Assembly (NCBI GenBank): GCA_009760855.2
Contig: WPIO01000140.1
Coordinates: 498,001-562,000 of the forward strand
DNA: 64,000 nt
Source of the DNA: Cristatella mucedo
Taxonomy: Eukaryota; Bryozoa; Phylactolaemata; Cristatellidae
Direction of reading: 5' to 3'
Both the position numbers and the translations under genes were made by a program. Within the stretch, counting starts at the first letter, position 1, and each line of letters begins with the position of its first letter. The notes beneath the pieces are model-generated. The model was not told where the DNA came from and made no database searches. It saw nothing but the letters and a program-made list of their open reading frames with translations. Below, one piece after another: positions 33,310 to 45,044 of this stretch.

Positions 33310-34170
33310 CTGACAGACTTAGCCCAGCCATTACCGAGATATTTAACGATTTTCTGGAAAAAGGGGTTCCACCCAAGTCCTTCAAATCGGCCATCGTTAG
33401 GCTAAAACGTTCTGGATTAGATACAAGGGTCCTTACAAACTATCGCCCAGTTTCCCTTCTTTCTTTTTTTCCAAGACTCTTAGAAAAATTGTCTCTGAGG
33501 AGCATTTAGAACACATTTAAAAAAACAAAATGTCAGACAAATTTTCAACCGGAGTTCAAGCAGCAACACTCCACTGCAACTGTTCTCCTCCCTCCGTGTA
33601 ACCAATGGCATCCTGAGCAGCAACGATGACGGGAATGTATCTGCCCTAGCACTGCTAGATCTATCAGCTGCCGTAGACATAATTGATCACGATATCTGAC
33701 TTGAACGACTGAGAACAACGATCGGTCTGGCAGAATGACATGACTCAAATCATACTTGTCCATTCGTTTTCATTCTGCGTCGAGGGGGGGGGGTCAGATC
33801 TTATCCACCAAACCAATCACCTGTGAATTCCCACAAGGATCCATCCTTGGTCCTTTGCTGACCTTCATTCATACTAAAGTACTGGGGGAAATTATTCGGG
33901 ATTATAAAATAGGCTATCATTTGACTGTCGGAATCTGCTGCAGAGACTAATAAACTGAATGCTTGCCCTGGAGACATTTGATCCTGGATATTGGCAAACT
34001 TCCTCCTTAAACTAAACGATGGCAAAACCAAACTCTGCTCATAGGTCACCCAGGTACGTGGCTGGACTAGAGTTTAGCCTATTAGAAGAGCAAACCTAGC
34101 TCGGTTTGCTCGGTTCTAATAGGTGAGAATGCTGTTGTGCGACCATCACCACGCGCTCGGAATTCGTCGG
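33310..34170 (+). mobile_element. LINE-B RT fragment, decayed
   Basis: Broken frames spell the L2 RT order: FKSAIVRL-type fingers (33380-33400), NYRPVSLLSFF region (33437-33475), a run with FQPEFKQQHSTATVL-like sequence, motif A with SAAVDIIDH (33665-33700), motif B region CEFPQGSILGPLL (33821-33860) and FLLKLNDGKT-like thumb sequence (34003-34030). Stops and shifts are frequent. A 10-nt G run lies at 33784-33793. It is the same family as 36.9-37.5 kb and 52.7-54.0 kb. Confidence 0.8.
34078..34123. repeat. Short inverted duplication (hairpin)
   Basis: CCTATTAGAAGAGCAAACC, loop TAGCTC, then GGTTTGCTCGGTTCTAATAGG. The arms match except for two extra bases. Only the right arm corresponds to the normal LINE-B sequence (GCTGTTCTAATAGG), so the left arm is a local inverted copy. 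Confidence 0.85.
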
Positions 34171-34923
34171 GCAATGCGACGCCGACCTGGTGACTACAGA
34201 CAGCCAACAACGATAAAATATAGCTGCATTCTGACTATTCAGTTACTACAAATGCAGCGCTATTAGCTCACTCGGCTGCTGCAACACGTTAGCAATCCTA
34301 AGCCCCAAAGCTTGTGACTTCCCATTCGTCTGTTAACTGGAATACAGAAGGCTGGAGGGCAGCTGCTTCATATTTAGCCCAGACCGGATTAGGTATTGGG
34401 CTTTTCCCATATTCTATAGCCTCTTACTCATTGCATTGCCAATGTTTTGTTGCTTGGCTTGCTGTTTGTGCACGGCTGAAGCCGATGCCACGTGCACACC
34501 ACTCCCTCTTTTTGGATGGAAGAGGCAGCAAAGGCCAGAATGCTTTGCTGAATGCTTGCTGCTAGCCAGTGTACTCCATTACCTGCTCGTCGTGACCTCT
34601 CGGCTAATGCACTACTATCGGCTTAACTGCTTATGACGACGATGATGTACTGCTGCTATTTTTGGAATCAATTTGCATTTCTATGTGATTGCTCAACCAC
34701 ATTCTTCAATCCATGTTGCTACAGCTGGCAGCAATCAACATGGCACTTGCATGCAGCAGCAATCAAAGCAGCCGTGGTGCAAAGATTCATAAATGGACTA
34801 TTTTGCAGCTGTGAGGATATTCGGGGTGCCACGTGATAGGACACCGACTTCCTGTTAGTCAAGCTGTACACACTTGATGAGCCAAAATTGGCCGTGCACA
34901 CTCCATAGGTAAGCAAGTGGGTA
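34171..34923. other. Unassigned
   Basis: Frames of 83 aa or less. No recognised motif. Confidence 0.3.
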
Positions 34924-35065
34924 TGCTGGTTTGGTCCAGCGGTTAAGGTGCTTGCCCCGACCAAGGTCTGGCTGAGGTCAAGGGCTCGAACCTGGAGGCA
35001 TACGTGAAGCGCCTGATTGGAGATTAAGTTCTCTTAGGGTGCTATACAAATGAATTATATATACT
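34924..35065 (+). mobile_element. SINE-2 copy, best preserved
   Basis: A box TGGTCCAGCGGTTAAGG, B box AAGGGCTCGAACC, a connector with GCATACGTGAAGCGCC, and the tail TTAAGTTCTCTTAGGGTGC followed by TATACAAATGAATTATATAT. It is about 140 bp and internally complete. The tail repeats the LINE-A design (AAGCGCC, AGAGATT, TTCTCT, GGGYGCT). Confidence 0.85.
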
Positions 35066-35689
35066 TATGCATGATGCTGATGCTTTGCTGACTGCCTTCT
35101 TAGACAAGCCAGCAACATTTTGGCAAGATTAGAATTGTATAAGAATATTGAAAAGTTGTAAAAATTAAAAAAATTAAAACGTTGAATGTGCTACATCTGC
35201 ACTCACTTTGTGCTGTACACAAGAGAAATCTAGCAGACGGTCTCTTTTAAGTTCTAGATTGTACCTACATTTTGTTGCATTATGCATTTTCATGGTTGAC
35301 TCGGAAAAGCCATGCACCTACAAAGTAGTTCACTTGGGCCAGCCTCCAAATTACCAAACTAATGGAATATAGAATCTAGATATTCCCTGATCGTGATCCC
35401 ATTTGGTATAAGCCTTATAAGGCTTATCAGAATTTCAAGTCTATGAGTGCTCTGATGACCCAGATATAGCACAGACATAGCACAGAATATGGACTCTTTA
35501 CCAAGGAGTGAACAACGAGCTTATCTTGATCACAATCTTAAAGAAGGCTTCATGGCATGCCACTTTTTCGACGGCCTATGGAACCCTACTGCTAGGTCAC
35601 TGCCAGAGCTACACATAGGGATTGCAAAATGTGTACCTGTGAATACCAAGCGTGACTGCCGAATGTTCACTGAGTGGATTTGTATTATC
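35066..35689. other. Unassigned
   Basis: AT-rich; no gene seen. A 16-bp near-palindrome (ATAAGCCTTATAAGGCTTAT) occurs near 35409. Confidence 0.3.
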
Positions 35690-35790
<101 letters not shown>

Positions 35791-36884
35791 GACACTCCTC
35801 GGCGTGTTTAACAAGTTTGCTCCTCCGACCAAGCACAATGTGCTCCCTCGTCCAGACGGCCAATGGTTTACCGAAGGCATTCAACTAGCCAGGTCGAATA
35901 AGCAAAAGGTTGTGAAATCTTACAAACAATCAAGACTGACTGTCCATCAACGAGCATACGAAGACAACAGCAGTTCACAACAATTGATCCTTGCAAAGGC
36001 CAAGTCTAACTTCCATAAAACATATTGTTGAATTACTGATGCACAACCCAAAAATCTTTTGCCATCAACCATTTCCCTAATCACTCCCAGGTCAGCTCCT
36101 TACCTAGTGATCCTTATGGTGAATTAGCCGATCGCTTCTCCAGCTTCTTTGTCAGCAAAATAAACGAGATCAGAGTCCATTCCTACTATTACACCATCCC
36201 ACGTGGACTGTCCTTCAATTGCATCAACACAGGACTGCTGTCCCTCAATTCCATGCACTATTTTAATATTTACATTCAAGGAGACCACGAGTGACATTCT
36301 GAAATGCACGTCCCATTAAAAAAAGACTACTTATCTTGTAGACCATATTCCTACTGCCCTACTTCTACGATGCATAGATATGCTGTTGCCACACATAACT
36401 AACATAATCAATATGTCCTTAGCCTCAGGTCACTCCCTGCGCCTTTCAAAAAGGCTTTTGTTAAGGCCACTAGTTAAGAAAGCATCACTGGACCAGGAGA
36501 ACTTGAGCAGCTTCCGCCCAGTCTCTCTTCTACCGTTCCTATCAATGACACGGAAAAGATTTGTGGCAGACCAGCTGAACTGTTATACTGAAACCTCAAA
36601 CCTTGCTATAAGTTTCATTCTGGATTCAGAACTAATCACTCCTCAGACTCAGAGTCTGCATTACTTAAGGTGTATAAAGACCTTCTCAGGAATGTAGACT
36701 TGGCTAAAGTCTCTCTGCTTGTTCTGCTTGATCTTTTGGCAGCTTTTGATCCCAAAATTCTTCTTGAGTACCTGTCATCTCGCCTCAATATCACTGGCAC
36801 TGCTCAGGGATGGTTCAGATATCAGTAGAAGACTCCAGAGTATTGATGTGAACAGACAAAGATCATCCGAGTAACTACAGAAGA

Positions 36885-37510
36885 GCACGTGGTGATGATT
36901 GCACAACAGCATAACCTATTATAAGAGCTAAGCCTTCTAGTTCAGCCAAGCGCTTGGGTGTCCAATGAGTAGCAGTTCCGTTCTATCGTTTAGTTTAAGC
37001 AAACTTCCTGACATATAGGATCAAATGTTTGCAAGGTAAGCATTCAATTTATCAGTCACAGCAGTAGATTCCGACTGTTTAAATGACAATTACAGCTGAG
37101 TATCGTCAGCATAAATGGGATAGCCTATTCCATGGGCCTGAATCACTTTTCCTAGAGCTTGAGAATAAATGGAGGACATCAAATGGCCAAGGATGGACCC
37201 TTGTGGGACTCTACTGGTGACTGGTCCGGTGGATGAGACCTGACTCCAATGTGACCCGGAATAAACAAGATCGGATAATATGATTGAAACCACGCCACTG
37301 CCTTGTCTCCAGACCGACCGTTGCTCTCAGTCGGTCAACTAGGATATCGTGATCAAAAGTGTCCAAGGCAGCTGGTAGATCTAGCTGCGCTAGGGCAGAG
37401 ACATTTCCGTCATCGTTGCTGCATAGGATGTCATTGATTACACAGCAGAGAACACTTTCAGTGGAGTGCTGCTGCTTGAACCCGGGTTGAAATTTTTGAG
37501 TGGCATATCC
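36885..37510 (-). mobile_element. LINE-B RT fragment nested in LINE-A
   Basis: Minus-strand frame 37293-37090 has a VTSRVPQGSILG motif B and ends in GIGYPIYADDTQL, the catalytic YADD intact. Upstream pieces spell LDLPAALDTFDHDI and QQQHSTESVL-like sequence. Collinear with 33.5-34.1 kb. It lies opposite to the surrounding LINE-A. Adjacent sequence to 37620 is unclear. Confidence 0.82.
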
Positions 37511-37835
37511 GAGGGCTGCTCATGAGCAGTTGCAGCAAAGATATCAGTAGAATGCCCAAATGTATCATGAAGAAGTCAGGTAAAGGTCCACACCATGCCC
37601 CAGGCTGCTCTCCAGCTCGGGCATGAAAGTTATGGGCAAACCAAGTGTGACTCGGAAACTGGAAAGATTATTGCTCAAAATCGGCTCTACCTGCATATAA
37701 ACTGTTGCATCTGCATGCAATCTAGGTGTCCTGTTCCAAAGTGACATTTCATCAGACGAACATGTCAGCTCAAGTCTGCGTTGTTTCAGCTGCATAACAT
37801 TGCTAAAATTTGGGTCTGTGTTGGGTATCTGCCGA

Positions 37836-38108
37836 TTTGCCTAGCCACCACCCTCTTCCGGCCGAGAACAGCGGACCCACTTTGCATAAGCTAAAAGGTT
37901 ACGAATCTAGTGTGGCTCAGGCCCAGGTTTCGGTCTGTGATAAACGGAATCTGTCTGAGAAGTCTTTTGCTGTTTGAGACTTATCGTACAAATACAACAG
38001 TGGCAACGAGAATGGAAATCAAAAAACACATTGGGGGAAATACGGCAGGATCTGGGTCGACAGCTCAGCGAGCGTCCACGGAGCTGCCATACCCAGACTA
38101 CGTTGCAA
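37836..38108. repeat. Insert in LINE-A containing GC-rich repeat copy 3
   Basis: It interrupts GCTAAAATT(T/C)GGG..GTGT / TTAGACAGGGATAC of LINE-A. Within it, GAGAACAGCGGACCCACTTT and GATAAACGGAATCTGTCTGA correspond to GAACAGCGGACCCACTTGT and ATAAACGGCATCTGCTTGA at 1.25-1.35 kb, in the same orientation. The rest (38000-38105) is unassigned. Confidence 0.55.
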
Positions 38109-38837
38109 ATACGACAGCTTGCTTAGACAGGGATACTACATCCACATTGGTCCCTGCATTTGTAACAACCCATCGCGACTTCTGTAGCTCACTTTGCTGG
38201 TCTACTGGCACTTACAGTTGGTGCAAAACTCTGCAGCTAGGCTTGTCTGTCGCGAGCGTCGAAGTTTTGACATCACAGCACTTCTAGCTGACATGCACTG
38301 GCTCGAAGTCAATCAACGCATCCACTTCAAGGTTCTGGCACTCACTTTTAGGTCTTTTCACTCTCTGGCTCCATCCTACTTATCAGAACTGCTCCCACCA
38401 GGCCAAGCATCGTACAATTCACTGTTCTGACTCAAATCGTTTAACAATACCTCTGGAGGAACATAAAAACCTTTGAAGACCATGCCTTGAGTCCATATGC
38501 TCCCAAAGCGCACACTTCCGACTGGCGCCACGACATCTCCAGACATGATGACATTTGAAAAGAAGGTTAAAACACACCTGTGTATTACAGCATTAAGTGG
38601 GTCCTTGTGATTCATCCTTTGTGTGCTAATGAGTGCTTACATTGTGCCTGCTGCTACTAACCATATCTACAAGTTGACTCTGTGCATGTCGCATCTAACA
38701 GTGTTATGCTTGATGACATTTCGAGCGTCACCACTAGTTATTTGGTCATGCTTGGTTTACAGTATCTGTAAAGTGCCCAGAAAGAGACTCAGTTCTTTGA
38801 GGATGATATACAAATGCATTATTATTATTATTATTGT

Positions 38838-39829
38838 CTATCGTTTTCTCACCAGCTCTATATCTTTGCTTTAAGACTCTACTAAACGTGATTGGCATGC
38901 AAGAACAAGTAAACTGCACGTAGAACCGTAGAATAATCACTCTGAAAGGCGAAACGATATCTGAAAGGACCTCTGCTTCAGATATCAACGAAGATGAGCT
39001 CGAATTTTGACAGGATCAAGCTCTGCCAGGATTTAAATGTCGAAGTAATGAAACTAGTGCCTAACTATTGATTTCAATCGTTCATTTGGCTGATTGGAAA
39101 AGCAATGCAGCATATCAATGGGCACGTTGCAGGCAGCACATGTAAAAGAAATCCTCGAAACCAAAGGCCGTGGAATCAGGAAACATGAGCGATGATGCCA
39201 AGCTGAGATGATGCAGGCCCCAGGGTCAAACCAATGATTTTAGATGCAGCTCAGCTTGCCACCATATTTTGGGACTTCGTCAAGGTGGCCGAGTGAAAAA
39301 CATATTCATCATTGTCTGTGTGGCCGTCTCACCTGTGTACATGAACTGGGCTGCTTCAGGGAACATTTAAATATCTCCTGACCGAGCTGTACTTGCATGT
39401 CCCTAGTGTGGTCGGTGAGCATCTGCTTGTCAGCTGCACTTAAAGAGACGGCACTCTCTCCTGGGACGAACGGACTTTTCAATCAAGAGACGTGCATTTG
39501 TCCTGTACACCAATTAGGTCACTCTTATGTTCTCCAGTATGTATGCGATGTGCAAATTGAGCATTTGGGGCTTCATCAGTTGCATTGCTTCTGCACGGTG
39601 AAATCGGAGGGGCTTGTAGTAGGGAGATCGAAGCATATTTGAGTGACAAGTTCTGAGCAGAGGAAGCAAAAATTGATATGCTGATTTGGTTAATGAGCAC
39701 CGATTAGATTTATGCAGCTCAGAATGCATTCGGTGAAGGGCGAAGTATAACGGGGAGGGAGTTTTCTCCCCATTCTCCATGTCCTTGGCTATCTGCATTC
39801 TTTTCTAATAACTTCCGTGTAGTTAACAC
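38838..39829. other. Unassigned
   Basis: Frames of 94 aa or less, no motif. Confidence 0.3.
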
Positions 39830-39900
39830 TAATTATACACTTGATAAAGCACCCTCGGAGAATTCAATAACAGGTGGAGGCCATTTGCTGCGAGACTGAG
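39830..39900 (-). mobile_element. LINE-A tail stub
   Basis: ACACTTGATAAAGCACCCTC, GGAGAATTCAAT and CCATTTGCTGCGAG are LINE-A end strings, with the middle stem worn. Confidence 0.6.
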
Positions 39901-41017
39901 TGGCAAACAGAATTTTGACTCGAGCAGGAAACAATTTAGTTCTGAGTTACCACAAGTACTCCAGCGATCAACTGTCTAGACTATACTTCACTTGACACTC
40001 TACAAGGCTTTAAAGCTGCCACTTTAAATTGCATGCCATTTCCACTGGCATGCTTCAGCCGAATCCCTGAATACTTCACGAATGAATGATGTATGCCATT
40101 TTTTAAGCGCTCCCTTAGAAAAAAAAACCAATGTAGAAACGTTTCACGAACCAGTCAGCCATCACATGCTCTTGAGTATCTTGTGTAGGCGATCATCAAG
40201 GCTAGCTGCTGAGAGGCATCTCCAGATCTAAATGCTGGCTTATTGTAGCGCGATTACAGGAGCTGATAAACGTGACAGGGGCACCTAGCCTTTCGGTGTT
40301 TGGATGGGAGCAGGTGAGTTCGTGCATTCAGTGAAGAGCAATGCTCAGTTTATGCAGCAGAATACAAACTACATCTTACCAATTGCTGCTGCAAGAGTGC
40401 CGATGGCAGTGCAAGAACTGGGTCATCAGCTGATGTCCGAATCGTCAAATTCACTGATGTCCATTCATTGATGAGATTCAAGCCTGAACGCTAGATAGTG
40501 CCCTACCGCATTTGAGGCCGATCTGCTCGGCAAGTGTACTAACCACGATTTTATGGGGTACCTTTGCCTAAGACTCAACATTTGAGTAAGAGTAGCCAAA
40601 AGTAGTTTTGATGTGAGACGCACGAGATGGATTTCTGACTTACATGTAATTTCGAGTGCTTTTCTGCTTTTTTCATTGCCATTGTGGGCCATGTGGCTTA
40701 AAATAATAACATTATTACATTCGTGTGTCACCATAAGAGAACGAAGTTGCTTTTAAATGACTCAAAGAACAAAATCACTTCGCATAGGCTTGAGTGGAAT
40801 CGCATTAAGTAGTTAATGATAGTAACAAACCCAGTTGCAGATTGCATATGCTCATAAAGAAAAACGAATATGGGCATAGAGGATGCTATGAGGAAAATGC
40901 AGTTTTTAGCTTTGCTGTACATTTAATCAATTCGGGATGTGGTGATGTCAGTCGCTAGCAAGTTCTGTGCTTAAGGTCCACAGGAACTCAAGGCACAGTT
41001 GCCAAAGGAATTTATTT
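39901..41017. other. Unassigned
   Basis: Frames of 89 aa or less. Nothing recognised. Confidence 0.3.
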
Positions 41018-42709
41018 ATAATAATAATAATAATAATGTACTTGATAAAGCGCCCTCAGATAACTTAATCTCTTTCTAGGCGCTTTACATTTGCTGCAAA
41101 GGGAAATGCAATTGAATGGTAAGTAAAATCATGCATGAAAAATAAACAGTATGAATAACATGGTTAGGGGTGACATGCACAGGGTCAGCATGCAAATGTG
41201 GTTAGTGGCAGCATGCACAGTGTCAGCACGCATAAGCATGTGAAGGACGAATCACAGGGACCCACTAAACGCTGTCCTAAATAGGTGTGTTTTTAAGTTT
41301 CTTTTAAATGTGGTCAGTTCATGGGATGTTCTGACGCAGGTCGGGAGGGAGTTCCAGGCTTTGGGAGCATACGACCTGAATGCACGGTCTCCAAAGGATT
41401 TAAGGTTTGTACGAGGTATTTTCAGACTGTTGGATTCCGAAAAGCGGGTGGTACGATGCTTGGCCTGATGGGGGAGCATGTCGGAGAGATAGGCTGGAGC
41501 CATAGAATGAAGAGACCTAAAAGTGAGCGACAAAACCTTGAAGTCAATCCGTTGCTTGACTGGTAGCCAGTGCAGGTCGGCGAGAAGTGGAGTAATGGGG
41601 CAACTGCGATGCTCACGACAGACAAGCCTAGCTGCAGAGTTTTGCACCAGTTGCAATCGCCTGATCGCACATGCTGGTAGGCCAGTGAGCAGTGAGTTGC
41701 AGAAGTCGAGACGAGATGTCACGAATGCATGGACCAACTTGGACGTGGAATCCTTATCTAAACAAGCCCGAATTTTAGCAATGTTATGAAGCTGAAAATA
41801 GGCAGATTTGACTGTGGAGCTGATGTGGTCGTCTAACGAGAGGTCGCTTTGGAATATGACACCTAGATTTCGAGCTGATTCGACAGGAGATATGCTGGCA
41901 GAGCCAATTTTGAGAGACAGCCTTTCCAAACTCTGAATCACACTGGGTTTGCCCATAACTAGTAAGTTAGTTTTGTCATCGTTTAGTTTTAGAAAATTTG
42001 CTGCCATCCATGTGCGGATGTCATCAATGCATGCAGCAAGTGAGTTGAGAGAATTTGAGGTGCTCGAAGGCTGGGAGGGATCAAAGCAAAAGTACAAAAT
42101 GAGTGTCATCCGTATAGAAGTGAAAGCCTAGATTGTGCTTGGCAATCACATCAGCAAGAGGCAGAGTATAAACCATGAAAAGAACCGGACCTAGCACGGA
42201 GCCCTGAGGTACTCCATATTTCTGAGGTACTTCAGATGATCTTTGTCCATTCACGTCAATACTCTGGAGTCTCCCACTGAGATAGGACCTGAACCACTGC
42301 AGAGCAGTGCCAGCGATGCCCAGGCGAGATGAGAGGTGCTCTAGAAGAACTTTGTGATCGATGGTGTCAAAAACTGCCGAAAGATCGAGCAAAACAAGCA
42401 GAGACACTCTACCCATGTCTGCATTCCTAAGTAGGTCGTTGTATACCCTAAGCAATGCTGACTCTGTGGAGTGATTAGCTCTAAAGCCAGACTGGAACTT
42501 ACTAGCAAGGTGTGAGGTTTCGATATATGAGTTCAGCTGATCTGCCACGACCCATTCCAGTGTCTTTGATAGGAATGGTAGAAGGGAGACTGGGTGGTAG
42601 TTGCTCAAGTTCTCCTGGTCTAGTGTTGCTTTCTTGAGAAGAGGCCTGACTACAGCTTTTTTGAAATGCTGGGACATGACCTGAGGCTAATGACATATTA
42701 ATGATGTTT
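41018..42709 (-). mobile_element. LINE-A, best-preserved young copy
   Basis: 1.7 kb. The 3' end (41018-41100) has (AAT)n, GATAAAGCGCCCTCAG and TCTAGGCGCTTTACATTTGC. The coding part covers RT and C-terminus in two overlapping frames. It is 5'-truncated within the fingers region (MSLASGHVPAF, near 42695). Near-identical to 6.58-7.65 kb over their shared part. I see no convincing target duplication. Confidence 0.93.
41252..42677 (-). pseudogene. L2-like reverse transcriptase (LINE-A), one frameshift
   Basis: The first frame (42677-42081, 198 aa) carries KKAVVRPLLKKATLDQENLS, a FQSGFRANHSTESALLR block, motif A LLDLSAVFDTIDH, WFRSYLSGRLQSIDVNG, motif [15 protein letters not shown] and motif C FHFYTDDTHF, where the family normally has YADD. 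A frameshift just after this moves reading to 42109-41252 (285 aa), which holds [26 protein letters not shown] and the rest of the C-terminus to HLFRTAFSGSL. The enzyme would prime cDNA synthesis at a nicked target. Here the frameshift and missing endonuclease make it inactive. Only one obvious shift in about 1.4 kb suggests youth. Confidence 0.9.
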
Positions 42710-42928
42710 GATCATTTGATCAGGAGCATAGCTAAATGACCAAAGTTAGCGGATGATAAAGGGTGATATGAGGGACGTTAGTAAAGTATGTATTTTAGAT
42801 AGTAAAGCAAGACCCTAGAGAATGAAAGGACCTATGAAACCGAATGTTGGGACCTAGAAGTCAATGTGCTACTTGATAGGTGTCTTGCAGGCCATAGACA
42901 TAGAGCAGTGTACTGTATTTGGTTAAAC

Positions 42929-43336
42929 CAGGGGTCTAAGGCTTAGACTTGTCGGACTTCAGTAGCAGTAGGCCATTTCAGGAGGTCAACAAAGGCAAAT
43001 TAGGTCAGATGAAACCACGCCCACTCAGTTAGCTGGAGTGGGCGTGGCCGTAAAAAACCTAGTCGCCACAGACAGCATAATCATACATAGCAATTATATG
43101 GGTAGCCGTTTATCATCATTTATCATCTAGTTAGCTGCTTCTGTTTCATAGAAGCGCCTGAACCAGTTCTACAAATAAACACGAGCCACAGCTTGAGCTG
43201 CAATCAGCAGTAATGAACAGATACAAAACCGTAACAATTTAATTAGGCCGGATCCAACAATAAATAACTAGGGGGCATTAGACCGGGCTGGAGTACTAGC
43301 GTATCTGACCTAAAGGCCCGAGTTTTCCGACCTCTG
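42929..43336. mobile_element. hAT-like MITE
   Basis: The left end is CAGGGGTCTAAGGC, the right end (inverted) CAGAGGTCGGAAAACTCGGG. The CAG(G/A)GGTC terminus with an AACTCGGGCC-like box is typical of non-autonomous hAT elements. Flanks GGTTAAAC and GATTAGCC match at only 5 of 8. It holds a perfect 12-bp hairpin, CCACGCCCACTC / GAGTGGGCGTGG, around AGTTAGCTG (43015-43047). It sits inside an older LINE-A. No coding capacity. Confidence 0.5.
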
Positions 43337-43795
43337 GATTAGCCGGTCACGGCAGATAAGCCTAGCAACCAAGGTTTGTAGCATCTAGCATCTGCAAGCA
43401 TCTTTAAGACACACGCCGGATGAGTTTCAAGGAAGGAGTTACAGAAGTCTAGACAGCCTGTCGAAACTGCCTAAAACTAACTTGGCTCTGGTACCTCTAT
43501 CTAAGCAATGCCAAAAACTTTGTAATTCTGCAGCAGAGTCTGGCCCAGGACAACTAGGCTCCTTGTTGGTGCCACAGCGGATACATTGCAAGCCAATTTA
43601 CAAGAATGACCTTTCCAGTTTCTGAGCGACTCTGGGCTTCCCGGAACTATTATTCGTTCTCGTCGCCATTAAAAATGAGACACTTAGTTGCCATCCAAGT
43701 ACTACTGTCGACGATACAAGCTGCCAGGCAGTTAAGAGAATTTGACATGTTGGGGGCAATGCAATTGCAAAGCGAAATTACAGCTGTAGGTCATC

Positions 43796-44076
43796 TTACG
43801 CCACGACATCTACTCTCCAACTGCCGACTATTAGGCACATCTTTTTCAGCGGTCCTGAACTGCTACTTCTATGCTACTCACTACCTCAACTGCTCTCCTG
43901 ACTCTGCTATGCTTCCCACTTTCTCTTTGTTGCGTGAGACGAAGTCTGTGGGCTACCGAATGCGTACCGAAAGCCGCCTAGGCTGTGAGTGCGCTATACA
44001 AAACTCTCCTGCGTAACGCCCACGTGGTCTTTATGACTTTGTGGAGTTACTGACGGAGATACATTACATTACATTG
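43796..44076 (+). mobile_element. LINE-B solo 3' unit
   Basis: Runs from ACGACATCTACTCTCCAACT through the LINE-B C-terminus (SFSAVLNCYFYATHYLNCS, LLRETKSVGYRMRTESR) to GGAGTTACTGACGGAGATAC and (ACATT)n. It closely matches 53745-54018 and the inverse of 55164-55429. It creates a chimeric 136-aa frame (43606-44016) with LINE-A sequence; this is not a gene. Confidence 0.88.
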
Positions 44077-44875
44077 CATCTGCATTGAAATGAATGCCAT
44101 TGTTCTCGTTTGGCAAATGTATTGCCAGAAGGCAGAGTATATATACCAAGAATGCACATACCCTTCAGGTGGCAATCACACTTTTGCTGCTCAGCAGATG
44201 ACTCATCTGTCGGCCATTGACATCGAGACTCGGCAAATGTCTCCCACGAAGTTAGTAGTTACCTTCGCTCGCTCACTGCAATAAAAGGTGATCGAGCAAA
44301 CTCTCTGAGAATCAAGTGTATTAAAAGCTGCCGAGACATCCAGCAGAACTAACAGAGAGATTCTACCCGAGTCCATATTCCATAGGTCGTTATGCACTCG
44401 CAGTAGTGCTGACTTTGTGGAGAGATTATCTCTAAATCCTGACAGGAACTTGCTTGGCTTTGTTTGAATGTGAGTGTTTTGGCTTGTCTGCCACTGCTTG
44501 TTTGGGTTCTTTTATATAAATGGCAGAAGCAACGCTGGGCCGAAACTATTCAAGTTCTCTTGCTCCCGTGTTGGCTTGGCAATAGGCTTGGCAATAGACT
44601 ACTCGGAGGGTACAAGGGCAAAGCCAGAGTCCAACGACATGTCTATTAGAATGCTAGCTGTGGTAGGCAGCATCAAATCATGTCAGAAGGAGGACAATAG
44701 CTTTAGTGTCTAGAGTGCCAGTAGTCAACATAGACTGAATGATGAATTTCAGATTGAAGTCAGCAGGGAGAGGTTTGAAGGTGGACGTTGAGGTAGAGAT
44801 GGAAAACGAGGGTGAGGAATTCAGTGGAGAGACTGCAGACTCGGAGAAAGACTCTCTGATCTTGTTTACAAAACA

Positions 44876-45044
44876 TTAGCTGATATAACGGCCTCTTTTT
44901 ATATAGCAGTAGAACAGCCTTAAAGGCTGTCACCACCGCTTGCAGTGGCAATAAAGTATCGCCCAACGAAGGATTCGAACCCATGACCTCGGCACAGAGG
45001 TCATGAAGAGCAACCACCTTACCTAGTGTGCCATCACGGCTCAC
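44876..45044 (-). mobile_element. SINE-1 copy c
   Basis: Minus strand: GTGAGCCGTGATGGCACACT, AGGTCATGGGTTCGAATCC (B box), GCAAGCGGTGGTGACAGCC, TTAAGGCTGTTCTACTGC and TATATAAAAAGAGGC. It is open in one frame, LVSRDGTLGKVVALHDL, as in copy b. Confidence 0.87.

Larger units (their letters stand above)
35791..38837 (+). mobile_element. Long LINE-A copy, interrupted
   Basis: The longest LINE-A in the window (about 3 kb with inserts). It starts upstream of the RT with [18 protein letters not shown] and a KSYKQSRLTVHQRAYED linker. It continues through SLASGHSLRLSKRLLLRPL, NLSSFRPVSLLPFLS and a broken motif A region (LFCLIFWQLL), and pauses at SIDVNRQRSSE (36870). After a LINE-B insertion it resumes at VMGKPS-type sequence (37622), is broken again at 37835-38105, and continues from LDRDTTSTLVPAFVT to the tail at 38775-38837. 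Stops and shifts are common. No endonuclease is visible. Confidence 0.8.
42820..44875 (-). mobile_element. Older LINE-A-like copy with three inserts
   Basis: Collinear LINE-A landmarks appear at 42830-42890 (GAATGAAAGGACC, GAAGTCAATG..CTTGATAGG), 43345-43570 (CAGATAAGCCTAGC, GTTACAGAAGTCTAG), 43600-43795 (thumb region) and 44085-44875 (motif A as LVLLDVSAAFNTLDSQ near 44340; FSESAVSP-type linker near 44830). Interrupted by a hAT-like MITE (42929-43336) and a LINE-B tail (43796-44076); SINE-1 copy c lies at its 5' limit. Every frame is broken. Confidence 0.75.

Noticed and set aside
37910-38287. 125-aa frame
   Set aside because: A chance fusion of the GC-repeat insert with LINE-A sequence.
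43606-44016. 136-aa frame as a candidate host gene
   Set aside because: It is half broken LINE-A and half LINE-B C-terminus, joined by insertion.
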